Source: Corynebacterium sp. (GTDB lineage: Bacteria > Actinomycetota > Actinomycetes > Mycobacteriales > Mycobacteriaceae). From it: 29,227 bases of DNA. Under the pieces are notes generated by a model, which saw only the letters and a program-made list of their open reading frames with translations, was not told where the DNA came from and did no database searches. Each line of letters opens with the position of its first letter. Position 1 is the first letter of the stretch. The stretch lies in the NCBI RefSeq assembly GCF_030826625.1, contig NZ_JAPJNQ010000021.1:1-29227 (forward strand). The letters are read 5' to 3'. Below, in pieces: positions 7,405-15,271 of the stretch. The position numbers and the translations under genes are program-made.

Positions 7405-8327
7405 ATGATCCGATTCATCGATGAATACCGAAACCGTTTCACAATCGAGTTCATGTATACGACGTTGAAGAATAACCGTAAAGGCGGGTTTATTACCTCG
7501 CGTGGTTATCGCCAATCTAAAGCTTGTGGCATGAGTGCCCGCAGACTTCGTGATGCTGGTTTGCTCGAACACCTTCGCCAGGTTCACGCTGATAATTATG
7601 GTGTTTATGGTGTGCGGAAAATGTGGCACGCACTTCGCCGTAAAAGAATCGCTATCGGTCGTGAGCAGACTGCCAGGTTGATGCGCGTGGCTGGCGTTTC
7701 TGGCAAAGGTAAAGGCCGGTCACCTATCACAACCCGAAAAGCTCACGTGCCTGATCTGCGCCCGGACTTAGTCCAACGCGAATTCAGTGCCGCAGCACCG
7801 AATAAGTTATGGGTCGCTGACATTACCTACGTGCGCACGAAGAAAAGCTTTGTGTACACCGCGTTTGTCACCGATGTGTTTTCTCGACCCATCGTTGGGT
7901 GGGCGTTATCAGATTCCATGCGCACTTCAAGCACTGCCGCTGCATGCTCTCAACCAGGCGATTGTCAGTGCCAAGGGAACTTCAGGGTTGGTTCACCATT
8001 GTAACCACGGGTCGCAGTATGTCAGCGTTGTCTACAACGAGCGAGGTGTCCAGCACGGCATTGCCGCTTCTACCGGAATTGTTGGGGACTGATATGACAA
8101 TGCTTTTCTGAAAACGTGAACGGCCCCTCACAAGAGGTGAGCTGATCCATATTCTCAGGTGGGGTGATGTTGTCGAGGTAGAAATCGCGGCATTCGAGTG
8201 GGTGTCATGGTGGAACGAGACTAGTTTGCATCAAAGCGTGGGATACCGCATCTCTGTCGAAGTGGAAACCGAGTTTTGGAAGCAGAACTCGCTCCAAACA
8301 ATAATAGAAATCAAGGTAAATGCCTAG
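7405..8327 (+). pseudogene. IS3-type OrfB transposase (DDE integrase core), multiply broken
   Basis: The first 170 codons read well: HADNYGVYGVRKMWHALRR, LWVADITYV with the first catalytic Asp, and FVTDVFSRPIVGWALSDSM with the second. Near 7920 the reading shifts by one base to ALPLHALNQAI...GLVHHCNHGSQYVSVVYNERGV. A stop then interrupts GD-YDNA near 8090, and the third catalytic region (ENVNG) is out of frame. A final frame gives ELIHILRWGDVVEVEIAAFEWVSWWNET and ends at TAG near 8327. A working member is about 300 residues. It is dead by several independent mutations, so the insertion is old. Confidence 0.85.
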
Positions 8328-8772
8328 AAACAAAACTCGGAGCACTTCAGAGGGTAGATATGCTGCAGCGCATCCGTCGGATCAGACGTGTGGGCAACCT
8401 TGCCAGTGGTGGGCTTTGATAACGGTGATCGTAAGGAAACCTTCCGCGATGGGTCGTTCGCCGTGCTGTTAAGTAGAAGGGTGCAGATGTATGTAGAGCT
8501 ATGCGGGGCTCACTATCGGGATGGTGGCCGTTCCCTGTTACCCCTCCGCTAGGCGCTGAGGTGATGAGGGTCTGGATGCCGGACTATTCCAGCATCTTTT
8601 CCGCGCGGCCTGGAGGAACAGGTCAAAGCTGCATGATCCGATGCGGATGGCGTGACCCTGGATCACTTCCTGCCCCCGGGTATGGAGATGCCGGGAATAA
8701 GCAGTGACATTCACGATGGAATAGGGATCTAAGGTGTAGATATCTTTTACATAAGCCTAGTCCGTCATGAAG
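8328..8772. other. Gene-free interval with a decayed coding fragment
   Basis: This stretch after the IS relic holds no intact gene. One frame (about 8568-8730) reads PASFPRGLEEQVKAA, stop, SDADGVTLDHFLPPGMEMPG, which looks like real protein broken by TGA. I do not recognise the family. The remainder shows nothing I can support. Confidence 0.4.
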
Positions 8773-8807
8773 CCCCCGCTGGGTTGGCAATTCGAACCCA
8801 GCGGGGG
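8773..8807. terminator. Strong hairpin, probable transcription terminator
   Basis: A perfect 13-bp stem (CCCCCGCTGGGTT at 8773-8785, AACCCAGCGGGGG at 8795-8807) closes a 9-nt loop. On the plus strand it is followed by only three T residues, and on the minus strand by no T-run. It lies 60 bp beyond the stop of the minus-strand 62-aa gene, so it most likely ends that operon. Confidence 0.65.
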
Positions 8808-8866
8808 TTTGATGAAGCATTCAAGGTTAGAAATGGCAACGCGCGCAATTCTGCAGTGGGATCACA

Positions 8867-9055
8867 TCAGCCTGCCTTCTTGTTTGAGTAGACAGCCAAA
8901 AGGAAAAGGCCAAGGGTTCCCAGTGCAGAGAATTCTGCAAATCGCGACCAGTTTAGATCCTCATCCCATCCTATGATATCCCGGAATACAACGTACACTC
9001 CGATAATCAGGATCATGATAATCCATTTGACCAGGAATTTTCCTAAAGTTGCCAT
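8867..9055 (-). CDS. Small two-helix membrane protein, possible immunity protein
   Basis: This 62-aa protein has two hydrophobic helices (about residues 7-24 and 44-57) joined by an acidic, Trp-containing loop (WDEDLNWSR), and ends in KKAG. I recognise no named family. AGAAGG stands about 9 nt before the ATG, a convincing ribosome site. The gene follows the secreted-protein gene by 38 bp on the same strand and is followed by a strong hairpin, so the two form an operon. Small multi-helix membrane proteins next to secreted bacteriocin-like genes often give self-immunity; that is inference from context only. The AT-rich composition of both genes differs from the housekeeping genes in the window. 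Confidence 0.6.
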   Translation of the reverse strand: MATLGKFLVKWIIMILIIGVYVVFRDIIGWDEDLNWSRFAEFSALGTLGLFLLAVYSNKKAG

Positions 9056-9093
9056 GCCTACACCCTTCTTATTCTGCTTGCAATACTAAGGAT

Positions 9094-9594
9094 TTACCAG
9101 CTACCTCGGCACTGCCAACCCCAGTACGCGAACATGCCAACTAGAGCAGCAACATTTCTCCTGATGCCTTGCTTAGCGAGATACTTCACTGCTTCCTTTG
9201 CAGCCTTGGCATAGTCTTTCTGGCCAATCGCGGCAGCAACTACGTTAATGTCGAAGACGCTCTTGATGTCATCAGAGGCTTTTCCTTTGACGCATGTGAG
9301 GAATGTTCCAGCCCCGCGAGTGGACACGGACTGACCGGTGGCCGAATTCTCTTTGATTGCCTGATTGGCTGCGTCTTCACCAAGGAAATTCACGAGGGCA
9401 TCATGTGCTTCCTTTTCAGTCTGGGCATTATCAACCTCAGCAAAGTACTGAGCGAGTGCTTGTTCCTCGATGGTTCCCGCAGACTCGACAGCGACAGGGG
9501 CAGGAGTTTCTGCGGCCGCTACCGGGGCAGCTGCAAGGGGCAGTGTGACTATGAGAGCCATGGTAGCGAGGCGGCTACGAGCATTTTTCAACAT
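9094..9594 (-). CDS. Secreted two-cysteine protein, bacteriocin-precursor-like
   Basis: 166 residues from ATG 9594 (MLKNARSRLATMALIVTLPL). A basic n-region, hydrophobic core and AAAPVAAAE site near residue 28 form a clear signal peptide. The next region (about 40-85) is acidic and helical. The C-terminal part after residue 93 contains the only two cysteines, Cys101 (TFLTCVKG) and Cys162 (WGWQCRGSW), flanking an Ala/Lys-rich amphipathic stretch and a hydrophobic, aromatic end. A pro-region followed by a compact cationic two-cysteine peptide is the architecture of several secreted antimicrobial peptides. No family is recognised with confidence. A longer ORF starts at 9711, but the predicted promoter and transcription start (about 9673) lie inside it, so the downstream ATG is preferred. 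Confidence 0.6.
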   Translation of the reverse strand: MLKNARSRLATMALIVTLPLAAAPVAAAETPAPVAVESAGTIEEQALAQYFAEVDNAQTEKEAHDALVNFLGEDAANQAIKENSATGQSVSTRGAGTFLTCVKGKASDDIKSVFDINVVAAAIGQKDYAKAAKEAVKYLAKQGIRRNVAALVGMFAYWGWQCRGSW

Positions 9595-9679
9595 ATGGTG
9601 AATCTTTATGGGTTTAAAGCGTTGAAGTAACCTAGCGTGCGTTGCTTCAAGCTTTGTGGTGAGTGGTGGTGCATTAACG

Positions 9680-9722
9680 ATCTTAGTTAAAGAAATGTTA
9701 CAAGTCAACACTTTTAGTGTTG
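9680..9722 (-). promoter_or_regulatory. Promoter with perfect palindrome over the -35
   Basis: On the minus strand TTGACT (9703-9708) and TAAGAT (9680-9685) are separated by exactly 17 bp, a near-consensus housekeeping promoter for the secreted-protein operon. A perfect inverted repeat, CAACACT-TTT-AGTGTTG (9706-9722), overlaps the -35 hexamer and extends upstream. This is a good repressor position. The predicted start near 9673 leaves an 80-nt leader. Confidence 0.6.
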
Positions 9723-9879
9723 TATTTCATAGAAAGGGGTTGCTGTGCTTTCCATTAGGGGCAGACGGTTGTTTCACTTGCGACACAATGAGATGATTCC
9801 CCATATAGTCATGTGGTCATATGGGAGCCGAATGGGTAATTCTTGACAGTTATTATTTTGGTTCGGTTTGGCGTAAGCG
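9723..9879. other. Non-coding spacer
   Basis: No gene is evident. It contains a 7-bp inverted repeat, CCCATAT ... ATATGGG, around 9800-9825, of unknown meaning. A TTGACA occurs near 9843 without a convincing -10 partner. Confidence 0.4.
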
Positions 9880-10090
9880 TATGAAGTGCCCAGGCTTTTG
9901 TTCCGTTTAAGTAGATGGGAAAATGTTTCGAGCATACCCACAAAATTGATCAACATGCGAAGGACCGAGTTATCCGATTAGTAGAAGATCGAATCCCGAC
10001 AGAAACCATGTCGATGTAGGCCGCGAGTCAGGCAGTAGCCCCAAAGCCATGGTTTCATGGCGCATTGCCCGCCGATGGGTTCAACAAACC
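9880..10090 (+). pseudogene. IS3-type OrfA fragment (relic C, same family as relic B)
   Basis: This 200-bp stretch is a diverged copy of 7036-7240. Shared blocks include TTCCGTTTAAG, AAATTGATCA (AAATTTGATCA in relic B), GAAGATCG, ACCATGTCGATG and GGTTTCATGGC. The copy has lost the start codon (ATACCC for ATGCCA), carries an in-frame TAG (ATGTAGGCC), and breaks off after CGCCGATGGGTTCAACAA. The sequence CGCCGATGGGTTCAA shows how the OrfA frame read before the single-base loss in relic B. It lies in the same orientation as relic B, 1.5 kb away, on the other side of the two-gene operon. Confidence 0.75.
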
Positions 10091-10418
10091 CTTCAACCCC
10101 CAACCGTCTAAAATTAACCATTCCGGTTTTCAGGGACTAAGTTCAGGCCACTTCCCAGGTACCGCTTCACTGCAAGCGCTTTTAGCGTTTTTCTTTGGGT
10201 TTTTACTTTGCTTCAGGAACATCAACCATAGAGCCTTGAATATGCGGCGAGGAAAACCATGATAACAACGTACATTTTATCTACTCACTGCAGACTATTT
10301 TTACGGCCGCAGTGCAAGCGAAACCCACAAACAGGGCGCATACTGCGGCACGCCCGAGGTCTCCGGGGCCGGCCTGACAAAATGTATCCTTGATAACAAT
10401 ATAGGATAAAGTTAGTTT
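10091..10418. other. Non-coding interval with a possible operator
   Basis: About 330 bp without a supported gene. Near 10174-10200 an AGCGC/GCG motif followed by T-runs is weakly terminator-like. TATCCT (10385-10390) and AGGATA (10403-10408) form a perfect inverted repeat with a 12-bp centre shortly before the DoxX-like gene and may be its operator. Otherwise I see nothing. Confidence 0.4.
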
Positions 10419-10784
10419 ATGGACACACAGGTAAAGCGCGGAAATTATTTTCTGGCAGCGGTTCTCGCTGGGGATGCAGCAATGTCAATCAAACCTCCCA
10501 AATTCATTCGAGATTGCCTGCATGGAGTGAACTTTCCGCAAAATTGGTGGTGGTCACTGATCGTCATCAAGTCGTTGGCCGCTCTCGGGCTTGTGCGCGG
10601 CACCGCGCAAAACAGCCCGCAACTGACAACTGCCACATCCACCGGCGTCGTGGCTTATTTCGCCTGTGCAATCTTCGCGCATGTGAAGGCAAAGTTTTTA
10701 GGCAAAGAATTCTGGCTCAACTGTTTAGGAATGACAGCACTCAGCACGACAGTGCTGGTGCAAAACCGCAAGCAGCATCGCTAG
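10419..10784 (+). CDS. DoxX-like membrane protein
   Basis: 121 residues with four predicted hydrophobic helices (about 10-27, 45-62, 70-90 and 98-113). It matches the compact DoxX-like family in size, helix number and the mid-protein segment WWSLIVIKSLAALGL. Family members are often electron-transfer-associated or of unknown role, so only the class can be given. There is no strong Shine-Dalgarno; TAAAGT six nt before the ATG could be a -10 of a leaderless transcript. An inverted repeat (10385-10408) lies just upstream. The gene is 54 bp before the DUF5129-like gene on the same strand. Confidence 0.65.
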   Translation: MDTQVKRGNYFLAAVLAGDAAMSIKPPKFIRDCLHGVNFPQNWWWSLIVIKSLAALGLVRGTAQNSPQLTTATSTGVVAYFACAIFAHVKAKFLGKEFWLNCLGMTALSTTVLVQNRKQHR

Positions 10785-10838
10785 GCATCTGCCTGCGAAC
10801 GCTCCAAGCCCCGCACCCCACGGTGTAGCATCAAGCAC

Positions 10839-12299
10839 ATGAAGCCAACCGTCGGAAAGATTGTCGCTGCTTCGATTCTTAGCGCCGGGGTGCTTGGCGG
10901 TGGTGCAGCACTGGGCATCGCCACCACCTATGATTCCCCAGAACGTGCGCACTACCAGATCGACGCGCCGACACACAGCAATCTCGCCCTGCGCATTCAC
11001 AACCCCGACGGCGTGCTCACTGCTGACGACGAACGGATCCTCGAACGTGATGCCGCACGCCTCGAAGTACCGGGCGTCGTCAAGCAGCTGCACTATATTG
11101 TTTTCGCAGATAACGACGACAACGTCAACGACACCGTGGAAAACTACCTGCGCGATCACCACCCGGAGCTCATCGGCGACGATAATTTTGCCGACGGAAC
11201 ATTGTTTGTTGGCGTGGGGCTTAATCCCCGACAAGCTTTCATTTTCGCTGGTGATGACGTCGCAGAGTTACTCGAACTGCGCGACAGCAGCCACCTGAGC
11301 GAATCACTGGATGCGATCAAACCCGGTGTCAAAGACGGCAATATCCCCGGCGGCCTGTTCCACGGCGCCTCCGTAGCAACTGACCTCGCTGCCCTCGAGC
11401 AAGCGCGCTTCGATAGCGCAGAATCCGACCGCACCTCCGCCATCGTTATGGGAGGTCTCGGCGCCGCAGCCCTCGGTGGTGGTGTTGCAGCAACAACCGG
11501 AGGGTATCGGCGTAGCCGTGCAAAGAAAATCGCCCAAGCGCGGGAAGACTTCGACTATATTTCCGTTGAATTCGGCACACTCGCCCAGCGTTTGGACGCC
11601 ATAGATATCCGCGCACATTCACTGACCTCCGCTTTTGCGGATCAGCAGTTGCGTGACCAGTGGCGCAAGGTGCGGGACCGCTTTCTGCACATGCATGACG
11701 ACGTCTCCAAGTTCAGCGAACTCAGCCCGCGAAGCGACGACAAGACATTCCTGCAGTACGCGGGCCAACTCAGTGACGCGGCCTCGACCGCAAAGAAGAT
11801 GCACCATGCCGAAGACAACATCGACACGATCTTTGCTTTGGAAAATGGTGATGAACTCACCCGGCGCAGCGAGGCACAGTCATTGCGTGACGACGTCGTC
11901 GAGGCGAAAATGAAGGTGCGGAATGTTGATTCCGGTCTTTACCAGGAATTGGCTGCAATCCAGCAGCGAACCGAAGCTCTAGCCCAGGAACCTAGCGTTG
12001 AGGATTTCTTGGACAATTTCATTGTCGTGCTGCGTGACTAACAGGCGGCGTTAACGCAGCTGCGTAAGCGAGAATTTAGCGATATTGACGAATCGAAGGC
12101 GGATGCACCACAAGCCCCGGGATTGACTTCGTCCGATTACCGGCCGGGTTATGGATGGAACAACTTCGTGCCTTATTGGGCGCTGAGCAGCTGGCATGCT
12201 TCCACCGTCGAAGCGCAATCCAGTAGCTCGAACAGCGGGAGCACGAATACGTCGTTTAGTTCTGGGTTTTCTGGCGCGGGTGGCTCGTCAGGGTTTTAG
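10839..12299 (+). pseudogene. DUF5129-like exported protein, interrupted by one in-frame stop
   Basis: The frame opens at ATG 10839 and runs 400 codons to TAA 12039-12041. It then continues in the same frame for 85 codons to TAG 12297-12299, with sensible protein (LTQLRKREFSDIDESKAD) and a Gly/Ser-rich end (SSGFSGAGGSSGF). The N-terminus has a hydrophobic segment (about 7-27), then a TPM/YgcG-like extracellular region (LALRIHNPDGVLTADDERIL), a second helix (about 203-222, GGLGAAALGGGVAATTGG) and a coiled-coil cytoplasmic region. Full length would be 486 residues, and the Gly/Ser-rich tail is usual in such proteins. The break leaves most of the protein intact, so residual function, suppression or a sequencing error are all possible. 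No Shine-Dalgarno; TAGCAT lies seven nt before the ATG. Confidence 0.75.
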
Positions 12300-12331
12300 T
12301 GCTAGCGCTTCAGGGTTTTAGTGCTAGCGCT
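12288..12331. repeat. Exact tandem duplication of 22 bp
   Basis: The 22-bp unit starting TCAGGGTTTTAG and ending GCTAGCGCT occurs twice in a row (12288-12309 and 12310-12331). The first copy includes the TAG that ends the DUF5129-like frame; the second includes the stop of the convergent gene. Each unit ends in a near-palindrome AGTGCTAGCGCT. It looks like slippage at convergent gene ends. Confidence 0.85.
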
Positions 12332-12776
12332 GTGAGCCGTGCGCTTCGCGTGGGTTCTCGTGGCTATTGTTCTCTGCGTCATCGTGGTCATCGTGCTCGA
12401 AGCCGTGTTGATCGGTGCTGTGCAGATGGGTGCTGTTATTTTCGTGGCCGCCATCCTGGTGTTGACCAGAAGCAGCTCCCCTGTCAGTCTCCCCAGCTTC
12501 GCTAGTCCCAAGCTTGTCTTCCCGGGTCTCACGCAGTTCCCCGATCAACTCGGAGAAGAAATCCCGCACAACGGACCACTGGACGGTGGTGTTTTCCAAA
12601 TGCTCCGGCAAACGTTCAATCTCTAGGCTTAGCTCTTTGCGACGGCGCTGCTCCGCCAGCTCACTGCGCAGCTCGCTTAACGATGCTTCGGCCTCACGCA
12701 GAATCTTTTCCAGCTGTTCTTCTACGGACTTGCCACGTAGATTGTCAGCCCCTGTGTCGTGGTGCGGATCCATCAT
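12324..12776 (-). CDS. Coiled-coil protein with His/Asp-rich C-terminal tail
   Basis: 150 residues, no recognised family. Residues 15-60 are strongly helical and charged (VEEQLEKILREAEASLSELRSELAEQRRRKE), a probable coiled coil, followed by a second helical part to about 90. The last 45 residues are rich in His, Asp, Glu and Asn (HENNSTHLHSTDQHGFEHDDHDDAENNSHE). Such tails often bind divalent metals. There is no signal peptide or membrane helix, so it is cytoplasmic. AAGGA lies about 10 nt before the ATG. It follows the Na/Pi cotransporter on the same strand by 64 bp and may be co-transcribed with it. Confidence 0.6.
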   Translation of the reverse strand: MMDPHHDTGADNLRGKSVEEQLEKILREAEASLSELRSELAEQRRRKELSLEIERLPEHLENTTVQWSVVRDFFSELIGELRETREDKLGTSEAGETDRGAASGQHQDGGHENNSTHLHSTDQHGFEHDDHDDAENNSHENPREAHGSQR

Positions 12777-12840
12777 CGTTATTACTTCCTTATCTCATAT
12801 CACCGGCGAGCATGTTCTACACCGGGATGAGTGGTGATTC

Positions 12841-14127
12841 CTAGAATACAGTGGTGAGCAGGATCAAAACGCCCGGCAGCACCAGGAACATGCCCAGCAC
12901 CCACGCTGCGATATACAGCTTGTTACGTGCGCCGATATTCGCAATGCCCTGCGCCAAAAACAGCGGCACCTCGCGCACACCTGGGATGCCGTAGATCACC
13001 AGAGCAGCGAAAACGTTGAACATCAGGTGAATCAGCGCGCCTTGCAGAGCGGCCTGGCCTTCCAAGCCAGTGAATGCGAATGCGGCAATCAGTGCGGTGA
13101 TCGTAGTGCCGATATTCGCACCGATGGTGAATGGGTAGACCTGACGGATTGACAAGGTGTTAGAACCAGCCAGGGGAACCACCAGCGCGGTTGTCGTCGA
13201 AGAAGACTGCACCAGCATGGTGATAACCATGCCAGCACCAATGCCGGAGATCGGACCACGGCCCAAGGACTTGTGCAGAATGTCTTTGGCCTTACCAACC
13301 ATAACGACCTTCAGCAGCGCACCGATGAAGTTGACGACGCCGAGGATCAGCGCAATACCAATCAAAATCTGCGCGATGCCAGCGATGGTCTCTGGCAACC
13401 AGCTCGTCGATGCAACCAGCAGGTCTTTGCCCGGCTCGGTGATAAAGCCAATGAACGTGCCCAGGCCTTCCATGCCGGTGGCCAAGAAACCAGCTTGTTC
13501 GGATTCGGCGTTCACGCCGGAAACCAAGAAGCCGGTGACCTTTTCCAACAGGCCGAACATCAGCTCCAGCGGCAGGAAGATCAGCACCGCCAGCAGGTTA
13601 AACATGTCATGCACGGACGCTGCGGCGAAACCACGACGGAAGGAGTCTTTGTCGCGCACCATGCCCAATGAGACCAACGTCGAGGTCAGCGTGGTGCCGA
13701 CGTTCGCGCCCATCAACATTGGGATGGCGATTTGGACTGGCAAACCACCGGCCATCATGCCGACCACAATCGAGGTGGTCGTCGACGAAGACTGAATCAA
13801 CGCAGTGGCCAGGATACCGACCATGAGAGCGATCAGTGGGTTCTGTGCAAAAGCGAACAGCTCTTCTGCGTGATCGCCGGTGGCAGCCTTAAAGCCGTCA
13901 CCGATCACGCCAACGGCGGTGATAAGCAACCACACGCTGACGGCGACAGCAACCCAGTTCACCCACTGCTTATCAGTGTCAATACCGAGGCGCTTCAGTG
14001 GATTACGCGGAGCCTTTTGCTTTTCCTGCACACCCTGTTCCAGCCGTAGTTGAGCGTCGCCAAGGGTGCGGTCATCGGATGCGGTCTGATCCGGGAACGT
14101 TTGCCCTGAGGAAGTGTGTGACATCAT
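12841..14127 (-). CDS. Na+/phosphate cotransporter, NptA/PNaS family
   Basis: About 428 residues with many membrane helices. Both inverted repeats carry the family signature QSSSTTT (ALIQSSSTTTSIVVG and MLVQSSSTTTALVV), each followed by a GANVGTT or GANIGTT motif. This is diagnostic of type II sodium-dependent phosphate cotransporters (PF02690). It should import phosphate using the sodium gradient. I chose ATG 14127 because AGGAA lies five nt upstream and the preceding 51 codons of the open frame are not membrane-protein-like; the adjacent ATG at 14124 is an alternative. A 60-residue polar N-terminus precedes the first helix. No PhoU-like domain is fused at the C-terminus. Substrate is inferred from family. 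Confidence 0.92.
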   Translation of the reverse strand: MMSHTSSGQTFPDQTASDDRTLGDAQLRLEQGVQEKQKAPRNPLKRLGIDTDKQWVNWVAVAVSVWLLITAVGVIGDGFKAATGDHAEELFAFAQNPLIALMVGILATALIQSSSTTTSIVVGMMAGGLPVQIAIPMLMGANVGTTLTSTLVSLGMVRDKDSFRRGFAAASVHDMFNLLAVLIFLPLELMFGLLEKVTGFLVSGVNAESEQAGFLATGMEGLGTFIGFITEPGKDLLVASTSWLPETIAGIAQILIGIALILGVVNFIGALLKVVMVGKAKDILHKSLGRGPISGIGAGMVITMLVQSSSTTTALVVPLAGSNTLSIRQVYPFTIGANIGTTITALIAAFAFTGLEGQAALQGALIHLMFNVFAALVIYGIPGVREVPLFLAQGIANIGARNKLYIAAWVLGMFLVLPGVLILLTTVF

Positions 14128-14330
14128 CTGTTTCCTGACACCTTGCTTCGCACTTGCAGCCCGCACCCCAGAAAACTTAAGAAAACTAGAGGTGCGTACT
14201 GCCACTGATTGGTTTGTTTCAGGCCAACTCGGGGCCTTACAACAAGCAATGTATCGGGCGTGCGGAAATACGAGGTTCACACAAGGTTACAAACAAGCAA
14301 ACTTTTTGGATTGTGAGCAACCTAACGGGC

Positions 14331-15233
14331 TTAACGACGCCCCGCTTTTTCGTCGGCAGCAATGATGCGCTGCAAGTACTCCGCTATTGTTGGTGCCTCA
14401 ATCCAGGCCGGAGTTGGATTCCAGAACGGAGACACAGCCTGACCTGCGATAAAGAAGGTGCCGAAGCCGTCCTCAGTAGCACCCACAAACGCGATCTCAT
14501 CGGCAGATTCTGCCACCACGGAATAGCCAGCGAACGCGGTTGCCTGTGCACCCTTCAATTCTTCGGCAGAATCGTTCCGCTCCATGAACGCCTCAGCCGC
14601 CTCGGTGGTGGAGAGTTGTTCATCTGGAGTAAACATTCCGTTACGGAATACGATGCCGCGCGTCATGTCCCCATTGACATCCTTGAGCGGCTTATCGATG
14701 TTCAGCAAACACCGCAGCCCATCCTCGCCCGGCGCGACCGTTTCCGGGAGTTCACACAAAGAACCATCCGGCAGCGCAATGCGGTAGAAACCATCTGTGA
14801 TGGTCGGTTCGATAGTCTCACCGTAGCCGAGGTCAGCCGCCGGGGTTGGTTCCTTGCTGGAGCTCGATTTACTGGAGCTGGATTTACCGCTCGACTTGCT
14901 GGATTTACCGGTGGATGTGCCGGAAGATTTCTCGCTGGACTTGTCGGTGGACTTGCCTGCGGATTTGCTAGTCGATTCGCTTGCCGATTCCGACGCTGTA
15001 GCCGAGCCAGACTCGGATTCGCTTGTCGACGCCGAATCGCTGGACTTATCCGACGCTGCAGAATCCGTCTCCGTGGCAGCGGCATCGGCAGTGCTATCCG
15101 CAGCGCTGTTGGCAGCATTGTCAGCTGGCTGCGGATCGGGACGGTTTTCTGGATTAGAACAGCCCGCCACGCCTAAAGCAATGACGGCGCTGAGGCCAAG
15201 CGTGCGGGCGAGTTTCCGTGCATGAGGTTTCAT
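14331..15233 (-). CDS. Putative lipoprotein with Ser-rich linker
   Basis: 300 residues. The N-terminus MKPHARKLARTLGLSAVIALGVAGCSN has a lipobox (VAG-C, Cys25), so the mature protein is lipid-anchored on the outside of the membrane. Residues about 28-128 are a low-complexity Ser/Ala/Thr/Lys linker (KSSGKSSSSKSSSSK), which would span the thick corynebacterial wall. The globular C-terminal domain (about 130-300) contains two Cys (GSLCELPE and LRCLLN), probably a disulfide, and no named fold I recognise. It begins 38 bp after leuS on the same strand and may be read through from leuS. The linker gives spurious Leu/Asp-rich frames on the opposite strand. Confidence 0.8.
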   Translation of the reverse strand: MKPHARKLARTLGLSAVIALGVAGCSNPENRPDPQPADNAANSAADSTADAAATETDSAASDKSSDSASTSESESGSATASESASESTSKSAGKSTDKSSEKSSGTSTGKSSKSSGKSSSSKSSSSKEPTPAADLGYGETIEPTITDGFYRIALPDGSLCELPETVAPGEDGLRCLLNIDKPLKDVNGDMTRGIVFRNGMFTPDEQLSTTEAAEAFMERNDSAEELKGAQATAFAGYSVVAESADEIAFVGATEDGFGTFFIAGQAVSPFWNPTPAWIEAPTIAEYLQRIIAADEKAGRR

Positions 15234-15271
15234 GCACCTAGTCTAGCCTGTTTGCCGGGTCACAATACCGG

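Larger units (their letters stand above)
7036..8345 (+). mobile_element. Degenerate IS3-family element (relic B)
   Basis: The element holds an OrfA frame from ATG 7093 and an OrfB frame to about 8327, both inactivated. Similarity to a second relic at 9880-10090 begins near 7036 and runs through the first third of OrfA, including shared TTTAAGCAG/TAGATGGG-like and GTCGATG stretches. The precise ends are not visible to me; the 3' limit is placed just after the last OrfB-like codons. At least four inactivating changes are present. Confidence 0.75.

Noticed and set aside
8773..8807. Hairpin containing a GGTTCGAA-like loop, resembling a tRNA T-arm or attachment site
   Set aside because: There is no acceptor, D-arm or anticodon structure around it, and the 13-bp perfect stem is longer than a T-arm, so a terminator is the better reading.
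10065..10262. Plus-strand frame of 65 codons after IS relic C
   Set aside because: It begins inside the OrfA remnant, has no ribosome site and no protein character beyond it.
14214..15225. Plus-strand frames of 320 and 123 codons opposite the lipoprotein gene
   Set aside because: They are mirror images of the Ser/Lys-rich linker codons (Leu/Asp- or Ala/Gly/Arg-rich) and have no start signals.
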